A stretch of 25,880 nucleotides of DNA from an uncultured Clostridia bacterium (GTDB lineage Bacteria > Bacillota > Clostridia > TANB77 > CAG-508): NCBI GenBank assembly GCA_934153805.1, contig CAKPFO010000018.1:1-25880 (forward strand), written 5' to 3'. Within the stretch, counting starts at the first letter, position 1. Each line of letters begins with the position of its first letter. The translations under genes and the position numbers were made by a program. Below, piece by piece: positions 1 to 9,817 of the stretch. The notes under the pieces are model-generated. The model was not told the DNA's origin and did not search any database. It saw only the letters and a program-made list of their open reading frames with translations.

Positions 1-3000
1 TTTGAGTCATATTTTGGTAAATTATCGAATGTTACATCTTTGTCACTATCTGTTGTTATTGTTTCTTCTTTTACAGCAGTAGTTCCATTTTTTACTACTA
101 TCTTAATATTAGCTGGTCTTTTATCTTTTTGTTCTAATGTATCTACCCATTCTTTTCTAGCCCCAACACTTACTGTGTCTCCTGGTACTGTGAATGTATT
201 TGTAATAGTATTTGTACTTGTGTCTACACTTGATGTATAGAATTTCAAGTCTCCGATATTTACCTCTTGTTCTTCTACTGTGTAATTTATAACATTTCCA
301 TCTGCACCATATTTTGGTAATGCTGTAAATACATATTTCCATTCGTTTTCATCTGCAACATTTTTATACGTTGCATCAACAATCTTACTTGCAACAACTT
401 CTGTTCCATTTAATATTTGTAGAGTTACTTGTGTAGGTCTCTTTCCCGCCTTATTATTGTTGTCATTCCATACCTTTGTAGCTGTTATTGATACAGCAAC
501 ATCTGTATCTAATTCATTTTCAAAGACAATATTTACATTTCCAGAATTTTCTTCTGCTATTACTCCGTCTGCAGAGTCTGTTTCCATTGTAATTTCATTT
601 GTTACAGCATCTCTTGTAAATACTATTTTCTTTGTTTCATAAACATTTACATAGTAATCAGAAGGTTTTAACTCTTCAATTGCTACCTCTATTCTTCCTG
701 TTCCTCTTATGTCATTTAAATTAATCTGTCCATTTACATCTGTAAGTATTTCTTTGTAATAGTCCTCTCCACTTTCTGCTTTTACATGAATTCCTATTAA
801 AGCTCCTTCTATAGCATATTCTTTGTTTAGACTATCTACCTTGTTTAAACTTACATTATATGTATCTGAAGTTGAATTTACTGTATCTTCAAATTTCAAA
901 TGAATAAATTCGTCTCCATATACCTCTACTGTTCCTCTTCCACTTTCTATATATGCATTTGTTATTTTCTTAAAGCCATTTAGATTTTGAACAGTTACTT
1001 TTAATACTATATCTGTAGAATCTAGTGCATATCCAAATGGTGCTTTTGTTTCGTTTATTATATACGTATATTCATGTGTTCCTATCTCACTAGGAAGTGC
1101 TATGTCTGTAAATGCTAATAAACCATTTGCATATTGTTTTGTTGGTACTATTGATGTTGCTGATTGCAATCTAATGCTATATTCTGCTCCGATTAACATT
1201 AAGTTATTATCATTTTCATCTACCTTATTTGCTCCTATTACAATTGTATCATCTGGATAATTTCTTAATCTAATTGTTACTTTTTTATCTTTATTATCTA
1301 TAAATGTATCAACATTTTTAGTTCCTTTACTTAGTTTTATCCATCCAGTAGTTTCGTCAATATTTAATTCTACTCGCTTATCTTTAGTATCAAATCTTCT
1401 TCCAACTGGTGGCACTAACTCTGTAATATCTATATCTACTTTTCCACTACCGTAAATATTATCAATATTTATTTTTCCATTTTCGTCAGTTAAATCTGTC
1501 TTTGTTAGTCCTTTTATACCATTTTCGTTGTCTACATCGATTTTAATTTTTGCATCTGCAAATGTTATACTTGAATAATATGCATCTGCTTTTATTAATT
1601 CTATGCTATAGCATACTCCTTCTTTTTTCTTCTCATTTAGTACATTTACTTCTATATATTCTGTTGTTTTATTTGTTACACTTGCATGTTCATCATCGCC
1701 TTCTACTGTTGCACTTGCAATTAATCCATTTAAATATGTTACTTTTAATGTCAAAGTACTGCTTATTGCATTATAACCTTCTGGTGCCAAAGTTTCTCTT
1801 ATTGTAAAACTATGTTCACCATTAGATTTCATAGGTAAGCTTACATAGCCCATTCCTTCCACGCCTGATTCTAGTTCGTATATTTCATTTGTTTCGGTAT
1901 CAACTATTTCAAATTTACCATTTTTCAATGCTATAAGTTCATCATCGTAGTCTTGTTTTAGTATTGCAAAGCCTATAGTACTTGGTGATTCTTCTATTGT
2001 TGTTTTTACAATTTTGTTAATATTATCTATTTTACAATATGCATTTTCGCCTAAGTCTTTATCTAATATTCTTATTAATTGACTATTTTCAGCTCTGTTT
2101 ATTCTTACAACTTGTCTTTTTTCATCTAATGCATATCCGTCTGGTGATTCTATTTCCACCATTGTTATTTTAAAGTTTCCATATCCTAGTAATCCTGTAA
2201 ATGATATTTTTCCTTCTTTATCTGTAGTTTCTATTATAGTTTGAGATTCATTAGTATCTTCATTTTCTACATATATTGCATATTTTGCACCTGCTACTTT
2301 TATTTTGTTATTATATACATTTACCTTTTCTATTTGAACTCCAAAGTCTGGCTCTGGGTCTGCTGGATCTGTTGGTGTTACAGGGCTTGTTACTTTTTCT
2401 GGTGTAGTTGTAGGTCTCTTTTCATCTGCTCTTGGATTTGATACACTACTCCATTCTGTTTTTCCTGAAGCAATTGGAGTATATCCTACTCTTTCACATC
2501 TTATATGGACTTTTATTCTATGTCCACCCACATAATTTACTCCATCATCTATCTCTGCTACAATTCTGCCTTTAGAGTCTCTTTCACCTTGAACTATACT
2601 TGCACTGGCCATAGTTCCATCAGAATTATAAGTTACCTCTAACACAACATTATTATTTCTAATATATCCTAATTCTTCCATTTTGTAGTTTTCTATTAAA
2701 TATCTTACCGTTGTTGTATATACCTCATTTCCTAATGATATTGTTGTTAAACCATACTTATTTGTCTTTCCTGATGAAATATATGTGCTCTCACTTAACT
2801 TATATACTCTAAATGTCGTTCCTTCTATTTTTATGTTGTGATTTTCTATATTTTCATTTTCTATTGTAAGACTATTATATGTAACACCTTCTGGTGGCAC
2901 TACTGTGCTTGTATTTCCATCTATATCTATTACTGGAGTATATGTAGCTGGTATATTTCTTACCTTTATAGTAATTCTTTTATTTACATTGTCTACTTTT

Positions 3001-6000
3001 ACATCGCTTACATCAAGGTTAGTCAAACTAGATTCGTCTAATGTTAATTCTTTTGTTACAGAATCTCTAGTAAATGACAATTTTCTTGTTACTCCATTAC
3101 AGATATATCCAGAAGGAGACATTATTTCACGTAAACTTACATCAATTTTTCCTGTTCCATATAAGTTATTTATTATAATTCCTCTTTCGTAATAAGTTGT
3201 ATCTGTAAATGAATAATCACTACCATTTTGTTGGTCAATATCTATATCAAATTTTGCTCCGTCTAATTTTATTGAATCACTTATGCTACTTACTTTATCA
3301 ATTTTTAAAGTATATGTTGAACTTTTGATAACATTTACAGTTGTCTTTTCTTGTTGCTCATTTCCTATTTTTAAAGACAATGTTTTTTGATTAGAACTTA
3401 TCTCTAACACATTGCTTGCATCATATTCACTACCTAAATCTTTTACAAGGTTATATGATGTAATATTTCCATTAGAGTCAAATACTATATCAACAGCTAT
3501 TTTCTTTATTGATTTATAACCTGTTGGTGCTTCTCTTTCTTCTATAATATATCTTCCTGATGTTGCACTGTTTAGCGTTGCTCCAGCATATCCTGTTCTT
3601 CCTGTAGTTGTTATTCTTTCTCCTGTTAAGTCTGGACCTGTAATTGCAAATTTTGCATAACGTAATCCTAATTTTGTGTTATCCTTATCAACCTTTTTTA
3701 TACTTATATATGGGTTAGAAGTATAATATACTCGTGTATTATACACAGTTAAATATATTGTGTTTCCAACTATTTGTACATTTTCTGTGTCTTGTGTTTT
3801 GCTTGTATCTAATTTTATAGAACCATATAGACTGTCCTTTTGGATATAAATAACTTTTGTTTCAGAATCTTTTGTATATCCATAAGGTGCCTCTGTTTCA
3901 GTTACAGTAATCGCTATTTGACCTCTTCCATTATCAGTAAATGTAGCTGTTCCATCTGTTGTGTATAAACTTTCTGTACTATTGTATCCATTGTTTTCTA
4001 TTTGCACATTAAATGTTGCTGTTCTATCTATTAGCTCATATGTGTCTGCATCTCTTTTTTGAATTACTAATCTATAAGGTACTTGTTCAGCTTCTTTAGT
4101 ATTTGTTATTTGAACTTTTATTGTACTTCCTTCTAATGTTGCTCCGTCAACAGTTATTACTCCACTTGTATTTGTTACTTTTATAGTAGTAGGAGTTTTA
4201 TCTAATACATAGCCAGTAGGTGCTTTCTTTTCTAGTATTTGCACTGTACTTGTTCCCTCTGGAAAATATAAATTAGATATATCTATTATTCCATTCTTAT
4301 TTGATGTATATGTTGTTCTTAATTTTCCTGCTGTTGGATACGTTACTGTTATTTGGAAGCTAGCTCCTGAAAGTTTAGTATTAGTATTCTTTGCATCTAC
4401 TTTTTCTATTTGTAGATTGTTTAATTTTACTGCCTCTGTACCATATACGTTTATAACTTTCATTTTTACATCTAACTGCATATATTCATCTGCTTCATAT
4501 TGAGTGTACTCTTGGTCTACTATATGAGTATAGCTTAAACCATCTAATACATTCATATATGTAACCTCTAGTATTCCTTCTGGTGTAGTTTCGTAATACA
4601 TTTCAAAACCGATATCTTCATTTATTCTTTCAAATCCAACTGGTACACTCTTTTCTGTTATCCAGAAAGTTAATTTTCCTTCTGCAGAATTTAAGTATTG
4701 TGGATACTCACTTCCTAAAGAATCTATTATATCTTGTGATTCTATTTTTGCAAGTCCATTATCATCTGTTTTTAGCTCCCATTTTGTTCCTGTTGCATTT
4801 TCTCTTAGTTCTAGAGTAACACCTTGTAATGCCCTCATATATTGGTCTACTTTTGTTATATAAAATGTAGCATTTACTCTAGTTCTTGCAGTATTACTTA
4901 CAGATATTCTTTTTACTATGCTTCTATTTACTATTATTTGTTTTGTAGCAGTATCTATCTCTACTCCTTCAACAGGTGTGTCTATTGTATATTCTCCTGC
5001 ACTATTTCTTGTAAGATTAATTGTTATTTCTTGTTTATTAAATTTGTAATCTGTTGGTGCATTTATTCTTTTTATTTTAATTACTACAGTTTCTCCGTTT
5101 GCAACCTCTGTTACAATTTCACCATTTACATCTGTAGTTTGTGTTGTTGTAGATACATCTGTTATAGAGTTATTTGTATTTTGTTGTGTTACTTTATATG
5201 TAACAGCTTGTACATTATCGTTTGTATCTGCATCTTTTTCCACTATCTTTAATGTATAATCACTAAATGCTCCTGTAGTTGAACCTGATGTTGCATCTCT
5301 TTGTTGCTCTACATTTATATTAGCAATTACATTTTCATCTGTTCCTTCTGTTTCTGTTGTAACACTAGCTGCTCTATTAACTACTCTTGAACGCATCATT
5401 CTAGTATTAGTAGATGAAATATCTTGTGCATCTGTTATTATTCCATCCGCATTAAATACTATATTTATATATTTAGATTTTGTGTTTTCTTTATATCCTC
5501 TTATTGTATTTAATTGTCTAACTTCATATAAGTATGAACCTGTTCCTGGAGCTACTATATTAGAAATTTCTGCTGTTCCATCTTCTCCTGTAACTACTGG
5601 TTTTACCCTTCCATCTGGATAATAAATTTCAAAGCTTACATTTCCTAATTTTATTGTACTATCTGTGCTATCTACAGCACTTACTCTTATAGAGTTTTCT
5701 ACATTTTTCATATATGTTTGCTCTATAATGTATAGTACATTATCTTCTACATAAGCAATTGCTCCTGTAGACATTTTACCTGTTAATTTTATTTGTTTTG
5801 TATCTTTATCTACTGTTATTTCTACATATTTTTTGCTTGTATCTAAAACATAGCTTCCTGGTACACTTTTTGCTTCGTAATATACTTTCATTGTATTTTT
5901 ACCATCTATGCCTGTTATACTTATTTTTCCGTTTTCGTCTGTTGTTTTGTCATTCCATTCTGTTACTGTAGCATCTGAACGTTTTAAACTAATGTTATAT

Positions 6001-9000
6001 TTAGAGCCTTCTATTGATAAACTATTTTCTACATTTTCTTGTAAAAGTTCTATATCAAAAGTTGTTTCTATTATTTTGTCATAATATAGTTTTAAGACTA
6101 AGCTTCCATCTCCTAAAATCGTTCCACTTTCTACTGTTCCTCTTACACTCTTATTTACCTCATATCCTGCAATAGTCTTAGCTGTTGCAGTAACTTTTGT
6201 ATCTGTTGTTCCTGTTAAGTTTTCTATATTTTCATCTAATAAGTCATATCCATCTAAAGTATCGTTTTGTGTATAGTGTTCTACTTTATAAGGAGTGTCT
6301 GTTGCTGGTTCCCATTTTGCATAATATTCTTTTGCAGTATGTTCTCCTGCTGGAATTACTGTTACTGGGTCTCCACTAAAGTCTGCTGATTCATACCAAC
6401 CTACAAATGTATATCCTTGTTTTGTTGGTATTGGAAGTGTAAAGTCTGAACCATAATTATATTTTGTAATCTCAGTTGATGCAAATACTCCACCATTTTT
6501 ATTTAAAGTTAGATCGAATTGTATTGTTTCTTTTTCAGAAAATTGAGTTAATGTAGTTCCTGATATTTTATATAAGTTTCCATTTTCATCTATTGAATAT
6601 GCTTCTGTTGAATAGTTATAACCTGCTGATGCTTTTACAAATTTCGTATCTGAATCTATTTTTGACATTACATATTTTCTAGTATTTTTATCATAGTTCC
6701 ATACATATAGTTCATTATTACTTCCAATTGCTGTAACTCTACCATCTCCACCTTCAATTTGTTTAAATTTGTAATTTGAAAATGTTTTTGTAAGAGTATA
6801 ATAGTAGTCATCATTAATTCCTAAAAATTCTGCAGGATATGTTCTACCTGTAGCCCATAATTGTCCTGAGCTATCAAGTACAAAAGTATAAGATTCTACA
6901 ACTGTTATATCTATTGCTCCACTCAACATCGTTTTAGTTCCTGTATAAGGATACCCTAAATTTCCTTCACCTATAGAACTTGCACTCGTTCCATATCCAT
7001 ATGCTATTCCACTATTACTTAAATATATTACATACAAATGCCCTATACTTACCTTTTTTACATTACTTGCTTTTTTTACTGGTATTAATGTATTTGCTCT
7101 TACTGAATATTCTGCATCATATCCAGTTATCCATAAATTATCATCTTCATCTATAAATCCACTAGCTGTATAATATCCATTACCTGTTTTTCCAGCTGCA
7201 ACAGATTTAAACTTTGTTCCTTCCATTATTTGCACAGGTAAATTTCTATTTGTTGTTGTTCCATCACCTAATTGTCCATCATTATTATTTCCCCAAGCCC
7301 ATAAATTTCCACTTTCATCTATTGCTAAACTGTGATACTTACCTGCTGAAATTGCCTTAAATTTAGTTCCTTTTTTTACTTGTATAGGACTATTTGACGC
7401 AGTGTTAGTTCCATTTCCCAATTGTCCATTTGAATTTTGTCCCCAAGTCCATAAATTTCCATCTGTATCTAAGGCTAATACATGATACCATCCTACTGAA
7501 ACGTCCTTATAAGCTTTTTTAGTTGCATCTTCATTCCATCCTGCATAATATGTCTTATCTCCACTATCTGTTGTTGGTATTGCAGTTACTGCTGTTCCTG
7601 TTAAGTCTTCATTATCATACCATCCTTCAAAAGTTGCTCCTGGTTTTAGTACATCTGTTGGTAAATTCTTTTCTACTCCGTATGTATAACTTTCTGGAAT
7701 TTCTCCACTATTAATAAAACCTCCATTTGTATTAAATGATACTTTGTAAGTATTTCTATCATAATATACTTTTATTACAAGACCTTTTACTACTTCTGCT
7801 GTTGGTGTCTCCTTTGCTGTAAATCCTTCATACTCTTTTAATTCTGCTGTTACTGTTTCTCCCTTTGTTCCTATTAGTTCCTGTGTATCTTCTGTTACTA
7901 TTTCATATCCAGCTAAGCTTACATTTTGTTTATAATATTCTATTTTATATGTTACTTCTTTTGTCTCTGCAATTACTTTTGGAACTAGTGAAGAAGTAGT
8001 TGTTCCATTTCCTAATTCTCCATTTTCATTTGAACCCCATGCATATAGATTTCCTGTCTCTCCTAATGCTAAGGTATGATTCCATGTTGCAGATACGTCT
8101 GTAAATTTTGATCCTTCAGACACTTTCACTGGTGATTTTCTTAATGTTTTTGTTCCATCACCTAATTCTCCATTTCCATTTGCTCCCCATGCATATAAAT
8201 TTCCATCTGTGTCTATTGCAAATGATGTGTTGTAACCTATAGATATTTTTTCAAAAGATGTTCCTGCTAATATTTGAGTTGGTATATTTGCATCATCTGT
8301 TGAATTATTTCCTAGTTGACCATATGTATTTTGCCCCCATGCATATAAGTTTCCATTTGTATCTATTGCTAAATTATATGCTTGTCCTCTTCCAGCAACA
8401 ACGCTCTTAAATGTTGTTCCAGCCATAACTTGAGTTGGTACTGTATATGCTGTGGTATCTCCTGTACCTAATTCTCCATTGTTGTTTTCTCCCCATGCGT
8501 ATAAGTTTCCATTTGAGTCTATTGCTAAACTATAGTTTTGAGCTGCTGCTACTGCTGTAAAAGTAGTTCCACTCATTATTTGTGTTGGTGTAGAAATATT
8601 TGTAGTTGTACCGTTGCCTAATTGTCCTTTACTATTATTTCCCCACACATATAGATTTCCACTTGCATCTAGCGCTAAACTATGTGATATACCTGCAGAA
8701 ATAGATTTAAAAGTAGTCCCACTCATTATTTGTGTTGGTACTAGTTTATTTACTGTTGTACCATCTCCTAATTGTCCTACACCATTTGCTCCCCATGCAT
8801 ATAAGTTTCCAGCATTATCTATAGCTAAACTAAACAAACCTCCTGCAGATATTTCAGCAAAAGTAGTTCCGTCCATGATATGTGTTAAATCGATTCTGTC
8901 TGCAGTTGTACCATCTCCTAGTTGTCCATTATTGTTTAATCCCCATACTATCAAATTACCATTTTGGTCTATTGCTAGATTGTGATACATTCCACCAGAT

Positions 9001-9344
9001 ATTTTATTATACGAATTTGCCTTTGGATTTAATATCCATTTTGCAAAATACTCTTTATCGCCAGTTTCTGTTCCAGCTATACTTGTTACTTTATTTCCAG
9101 AAAATGTTTCATCTGTATACCAACCGTCAAATGTATAGCCTGCTTTTTTAACATTCGTTGGTAATGTTACATCTTCTCCTCCTTGAGTATAACTATTTAC
9201 ATCTCCTGATTTTACTGTACCACCGTTTGTATTTAACGTTACGTTGTACACTGTTCCATCTTCAGCTAAAGCAAAACCAGCTCCCATTATTATAATTGCT
9301 GCTATTGCAATTATTTTTAGCAATAATACTACTTTCCCCTTCAT
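1..9344 (-). CDS. Giant secreted multidomain adhesin (InlB, RCC1, prealbumin/SpaA and Cna_B domains), 3' end outside window
   Basis: The frame is open for 3,114 codons from the ATG at 9344-9342 to the window edge, so the C-terminus (and any LPXTG anchor) is not visible. An AAGGAG ribosome site lies just upstream. Residues 1-27 form a signal peptide (MKGKVVLLLK, a hydrophobic core, then ALA before ED). Next come an InlB-type repeat (about 33-103, NTNGG...GYTFDGWY...AKW), seven RCC1-like repeats (about 107-455), a MucBP-like stretch with a second InlB repeat, seven degenerate RCC1-like repeats (about 612-938), and a third InlB plus MucBP-like unit (to about 1085). About 14 prealbumin/SpaA-like domains follow, then two Cna_B domains with KVW and YTVEE motifs. 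Many SpaA domains keep the Lys, the Glu of ExxAPxGY and the final Asn that form isopeptide bonds in this family. A Pro/Thr-rich linker sits near residues 2297-2333. I infer a surface stalk displaying two propeller-like heads. The frame contains no in-frame CGG codon. Confidence 0.93.
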   Translation of the reverse strand, partial: MKGKVVLLLKIIAIAAIIIMGAGFALAEDGTVYNVTLNTNGGTVKSGDVNSYTQGGEDVTLPTNVKKAGYTFDGWYTDETFSGNKVTSIAGTETGDKEYFAKWILNPKANSYNKISGGMYHNLAIDQNGNLIVWGLNNNGQLGDGTTADRIDLTHIMDGTTFAEISAGGLFSLAIDNAGNLYAWGANGVGQLGDGTTVNKLVPTQIMSGTTFKSISAGISHSLALDASGNLYVWGNNSKGQLGNGTTTNISTPTQIMSGTTFTAVAAAQNYSLAIDSNGNLYAWGENNNGELGTGDTTAYTVPTQVMAGTTFKSVVAGRGQAYNLAIDTNGNLYAWGQNTYGQLGNNSTDDANIPTQILAGTSFEKISIGYNTSFAIDTDGNLYAWGANGNGELGDGTKTLRKSPVKVSEGSKFTDVSATWNHTLALGETGNLYAWGSNENGELGNGTTTSSLVPKVIAETKEVTYKIEYYKQNVSLAGYEIVTEDTQELIGTKGETVTAELKEYEGFTAKETPTAEVVKGLVIKVYYDRNTYKVSFNTNGGFINSGEIPESYTYGVEKNLPTDVLKPGATFEGWYDNEDLTGTAVTAIPTTDSGDKTYYAGWNEDATKKAYKDVSVGWYHVLALDTDGNLWTWGQNSNGQLGNGTNTASNSPIQVKKGTKFKAISAGKYHSLAIDESGNLWAWGNNNDGQLGDGTTTNRNLPVQIMEGTKFKSVAAGKTGNGYYTASGFIDEDDNLWITGYDAEYSVRANTLIPVKKASNVKKVSIGHLYVIYLSNSGIAYGYGTSASSIGEGNLGYPYTGTKTMLSGAIDITVVESYTFVLDSSGQLWATGRTYPAEFLGINDDYYYTLTKTFSNYKFKQIEGGDGRVTAIGSNNELYVWNYDKNTRKYVMSKIDSDTKFVKASAGYNYSTEAYSIDENGNLYKISGTTLTQFSEKETIQFDLTLNKNGGVFASTEITKYNYGSDFTLPIPTKQGYTFVGWYESADFSGDPVTVIPAGEHTAKEYYAKWEPATDTPYKVEHYTQNDTLDGYDLLDENIENLTGTTDTKVTATAKTIAGYEVNKSVRGTVESGTILGDGSLVLKLYYDKIIETTFDIELLQENVENSLSIEGSKYNISLKRSDATVTEWNDKTTDENGKISITGIDGKNTMKVYYEAKSVPGSYVLDTSKKYVEITVDKDTKQIKLTGKMSTGAIAYVEDNVLYIIEQTYMKNVENSIRVSAVDSTDSTIKLGNVSFEIYYPDGRVKPVVTGEDGTAEISNIVAPGTGSYLYEVRQLNTIRGYKENTKSKYINIVFNADGIITDAQDISSTNTRMMRSRVVNRAASVTTETEGTDENVIANINVEQQRDATSGSTTGAFSDYTLKIVEKDADTNDNVQAVTYKVTQQNTNNSITDVSTTTQTTDVNGEIVTEVANGETVVIKIKRINAPTDYKFNKQEITINLTRNSAGEYTIDTPVEGVEIDTATKQIIVNRSIVKRISVSNTARTRVNATFYITKVDQYMRALQGVTLELRENATGTKWELKTDDNGLAKIESQDIIDSLGSEYPQYLNSAEGKLTFWITEKSVPVGFERINEDIGFEMYYETTPEGILEVTYMNVLDGLSYTHIVDQEYTQYEADEYMQLDVKMKVINVYGTEAVKLNNLQIEKVDAKNTNTKLSGASFQITVTYPTAGKLRTTYTSNKNGIIDISNLYFPEGTSTVQILEKKAPTGYVLDKTPTTIKVTNTSGVITVDGATLEGSTIKVQITNTKEAEQVPYRLVIQKRDADTYELIDRTATFNVQIENNGYNSTESLYTTDGTATFTDNGRGQIAITVTETEAPYGYTKDSETKVIYIQKDSLYGSIKLDTSKTQDTENVQIVGNTIYLTVYNTRVYYTSNPYISIKKVDKDNTKLGLRYAKFAITGPDLTGERITTTGRTGYAGATLNSATSGRYIIEEREAPTGYKSIKKIAVDIVFDSNGNITSYNLVKDLGSEYDASNVLEISSNQKTLSLKIGNEQQEKTTVNVIKSSTYTLKIDKVSSISDSIKLDGAKFDIDIDQQNGSDYSFTDTTYYERGIIINNLYGTGKIDVSLREIMSPSGYICNGVTRKLSFTRDSVTKELTLDESSLTNLDVSDVKVDNVNKRITIKVRNIPATYTPVIDIDGNTSTVVPPEGVTYNSLTIENENIENHNIKIEGTTFRVYKLSESTYISSGKTNKYGLTTISLGNEVYTTTVRYLIENYKMEELGYIRNNNVVLEVTYNSDGTMASASIVQGERDSKGRIVAEIDDGVNYVGGHRIKVHIRCERVGYTPIASGKTEWSSVSNPRADEKRPTTTPEKVTSPVTPTDPADPEPDFGVQIEKVNVYNNKIKVAGAKYAIYVENEDTNESQTIIETTDKEGKISFTGLLGYGNFKITMVEIESPDGYALDEKRQVVRINRAENSQLIRILDKDLGENAYCKIDNINKIVKTTIEESPSTIGFAILKQDYDDELIALKNGKFEIVDTETNEIYELESGVEGMGYVSLPMKSNGEHSFTIRETLAPEGYNAISSTLTLKVTYLNGLIASATVEGDDEHASVTNKTTEYIEVNVLNEKKKEGVCYSIELIKADAYYSSITFADAKIKIDVDNENGIKGLTKTDLTDENGKINIDNIYGSGKVDIDITELVPPVGRRFDTKDKRVELNIDETTGWIKLSKGTKNVDTFIDNKDKKVTIRLRNYPDDTIVIGANKVDENDNNLMLIGAEYSIRLQSATSIVPTKQYANGLLAFTDIALPSEIGTHEYTYIINETKAPFGYALDSTDIVLKVTVQNLNGFKKITNAYIESGRGTVEVYGDEFIHLKFEDTVNSTSDTYNVSLNKVDSLNKEYAIEGALIGIHVKAESGEDYYKEILTDVNGQINLNDIRGTGRIEVAIEELKPSDYYVNVYETKKIVFTRDAVTNEITMETDSADGVIAEENSGNVNIVFENELDTDVAVSITATKVWNDNNNKAGKRPTQVTLQILNGTEVVASKIVDATYKNVADENEWKYVFTALPKYGADGNVINYTVEEQEVNIGDLKFYTSSVDTSTNTITNTFTVPGDTVSVGARKEWVDTLEQKDKRPANIKIVVKNGTTAVKEETITTDSDKDVTFDNLPKYDS
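515..6080 (-). repeat. Array of about 14 prealbumin/SpaA-like domains
   Basis: Domains of about 115-150 residues recur, with starts near 3710, 3320, 2885, 2345, 1995, 1620, 1245 and 870 for the last eight; the final units are close to 125 residues each. Family marks are an opening I-x-K-x-D strand, a middle E-x-x-AP-x-GY motif and a closing V-x-N-x strand. Some domains (for example those starting near 2885 and 2345) have lost the Lys or Asn and probably lack the isopeptide bond. Confidence 0.85.
6535..7510 (-). repeat. RCC1-like block 2: seven degenerate repeats
   Basis: Two clear repeats (NLWTWGQNSNGQLGNGT, then NLWAWGNNNDGQLGDGT) are followed by five progressively diverged ones whose cores are NLWITG, IAYGYG, QLWATG, ELYVWN and NLYKIS. 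The count is again seven, as for a second propeller that has lost the surface GQLGxGT signature while keeping the core strand. Confidence 0.75.
7980..9020 (-). repeat. RCC1-like block 1: seven regular 50-residue repeats
   Basis: The motif NLYAWG...NGQLGDGT recurs seven times. Its conserved second-strand tryptophan codons start at 8943, 8793, 8643, 8493, 8337, 8187 and 8037, a spacing of 150 nt with one of 156 nt. Seven repeats are the number that closes a canonical RCC1 beta-propeller. The block is bracketed by InlB-type repeats. Confidence 0.9.
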
Positions 9345-9380
9345 GTTTGTCTCCTTAATTTTATATAATATATTAATAAT

Positions 9381-9409
9381 ATTATAAATTTTTACTTTTT
9401 TATTTACAA
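9381..9409 (-). promoter_or_regulatory. Sigma-A-like promoter of the giant adhesin
   Basis: On the minus strand TTGTAA (9409-9404) and TATAAT (9386-9381) are separated by exactly 17 nt, 37 nt upstream of the start codon. Confidence 0.65.
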
Positions 9410-9712
9410 TGTAGCATTTTCCTATATTACAGCGTTTTTCTTTAAAGTCCCTACGGAGATGGTTTTTCATACTTTTTTTGACATTTTCATGACTTTTTTG
9501 TTACATTGACCTATTTTTCTACTTTATACGTTTTTATTCTTAAAATTTATTTTTCTGTATAGTATGTTTAAACCCCTTGATATTACTGACTTTCTTCACA
9601 TTTTTATTTGTTAATACGTTTTTTATTTTCTTTAGTAATTTTATATAAAAATTTCACGTATATTATGTCTATCCGTAAGTATTTTCGTTTTTTATTTTTT
9701 GCTTAAAAAGTA
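9410..9712. other. Divergent intergenic region with no recognised element
   Basis: This AT-rich, T-rich stretch lies between the two outward promoters. No gene was found in any frame. A patch at about 9446-9465 (AAGTCCCTACGGAGATGG) has higher GC than its surroundings and is unexplained; it would lie upstream of, not inside, the transcripts predicted from the two flanking promoters. Confidence 0.5.
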
Positions 9713-9741
9713 TTGAAACAATTTTGCTATTAATATATAAT
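9713..9741 (+). promoter_or_regulatory. Sigma-A-like promoter of the glycine-rich surface protein
   Basis: TTGAAA (9713-9718) and TATAAT (9736-9741) are separated by 17 nt, about 75 nt upstream of the ATG at 9818. Confidence 0.7.
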
Positions 9742-9817
9742 TTTGGTAGATTAAAAAAGCATTTAATTGAAAATAAATTATTATTTTAGTTAAATTAAGA
9801 AAGGACTATTATCACTT

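Noticed and set aside
9446..9465. Cyclic-di-GMP or other riboswitch in the adhesin leader
   Set aside because: The patch is GC-richer than its surroundings but matches no consensus I can recall and lies upstream of the predicted adhesin promoter rather than in the leader.
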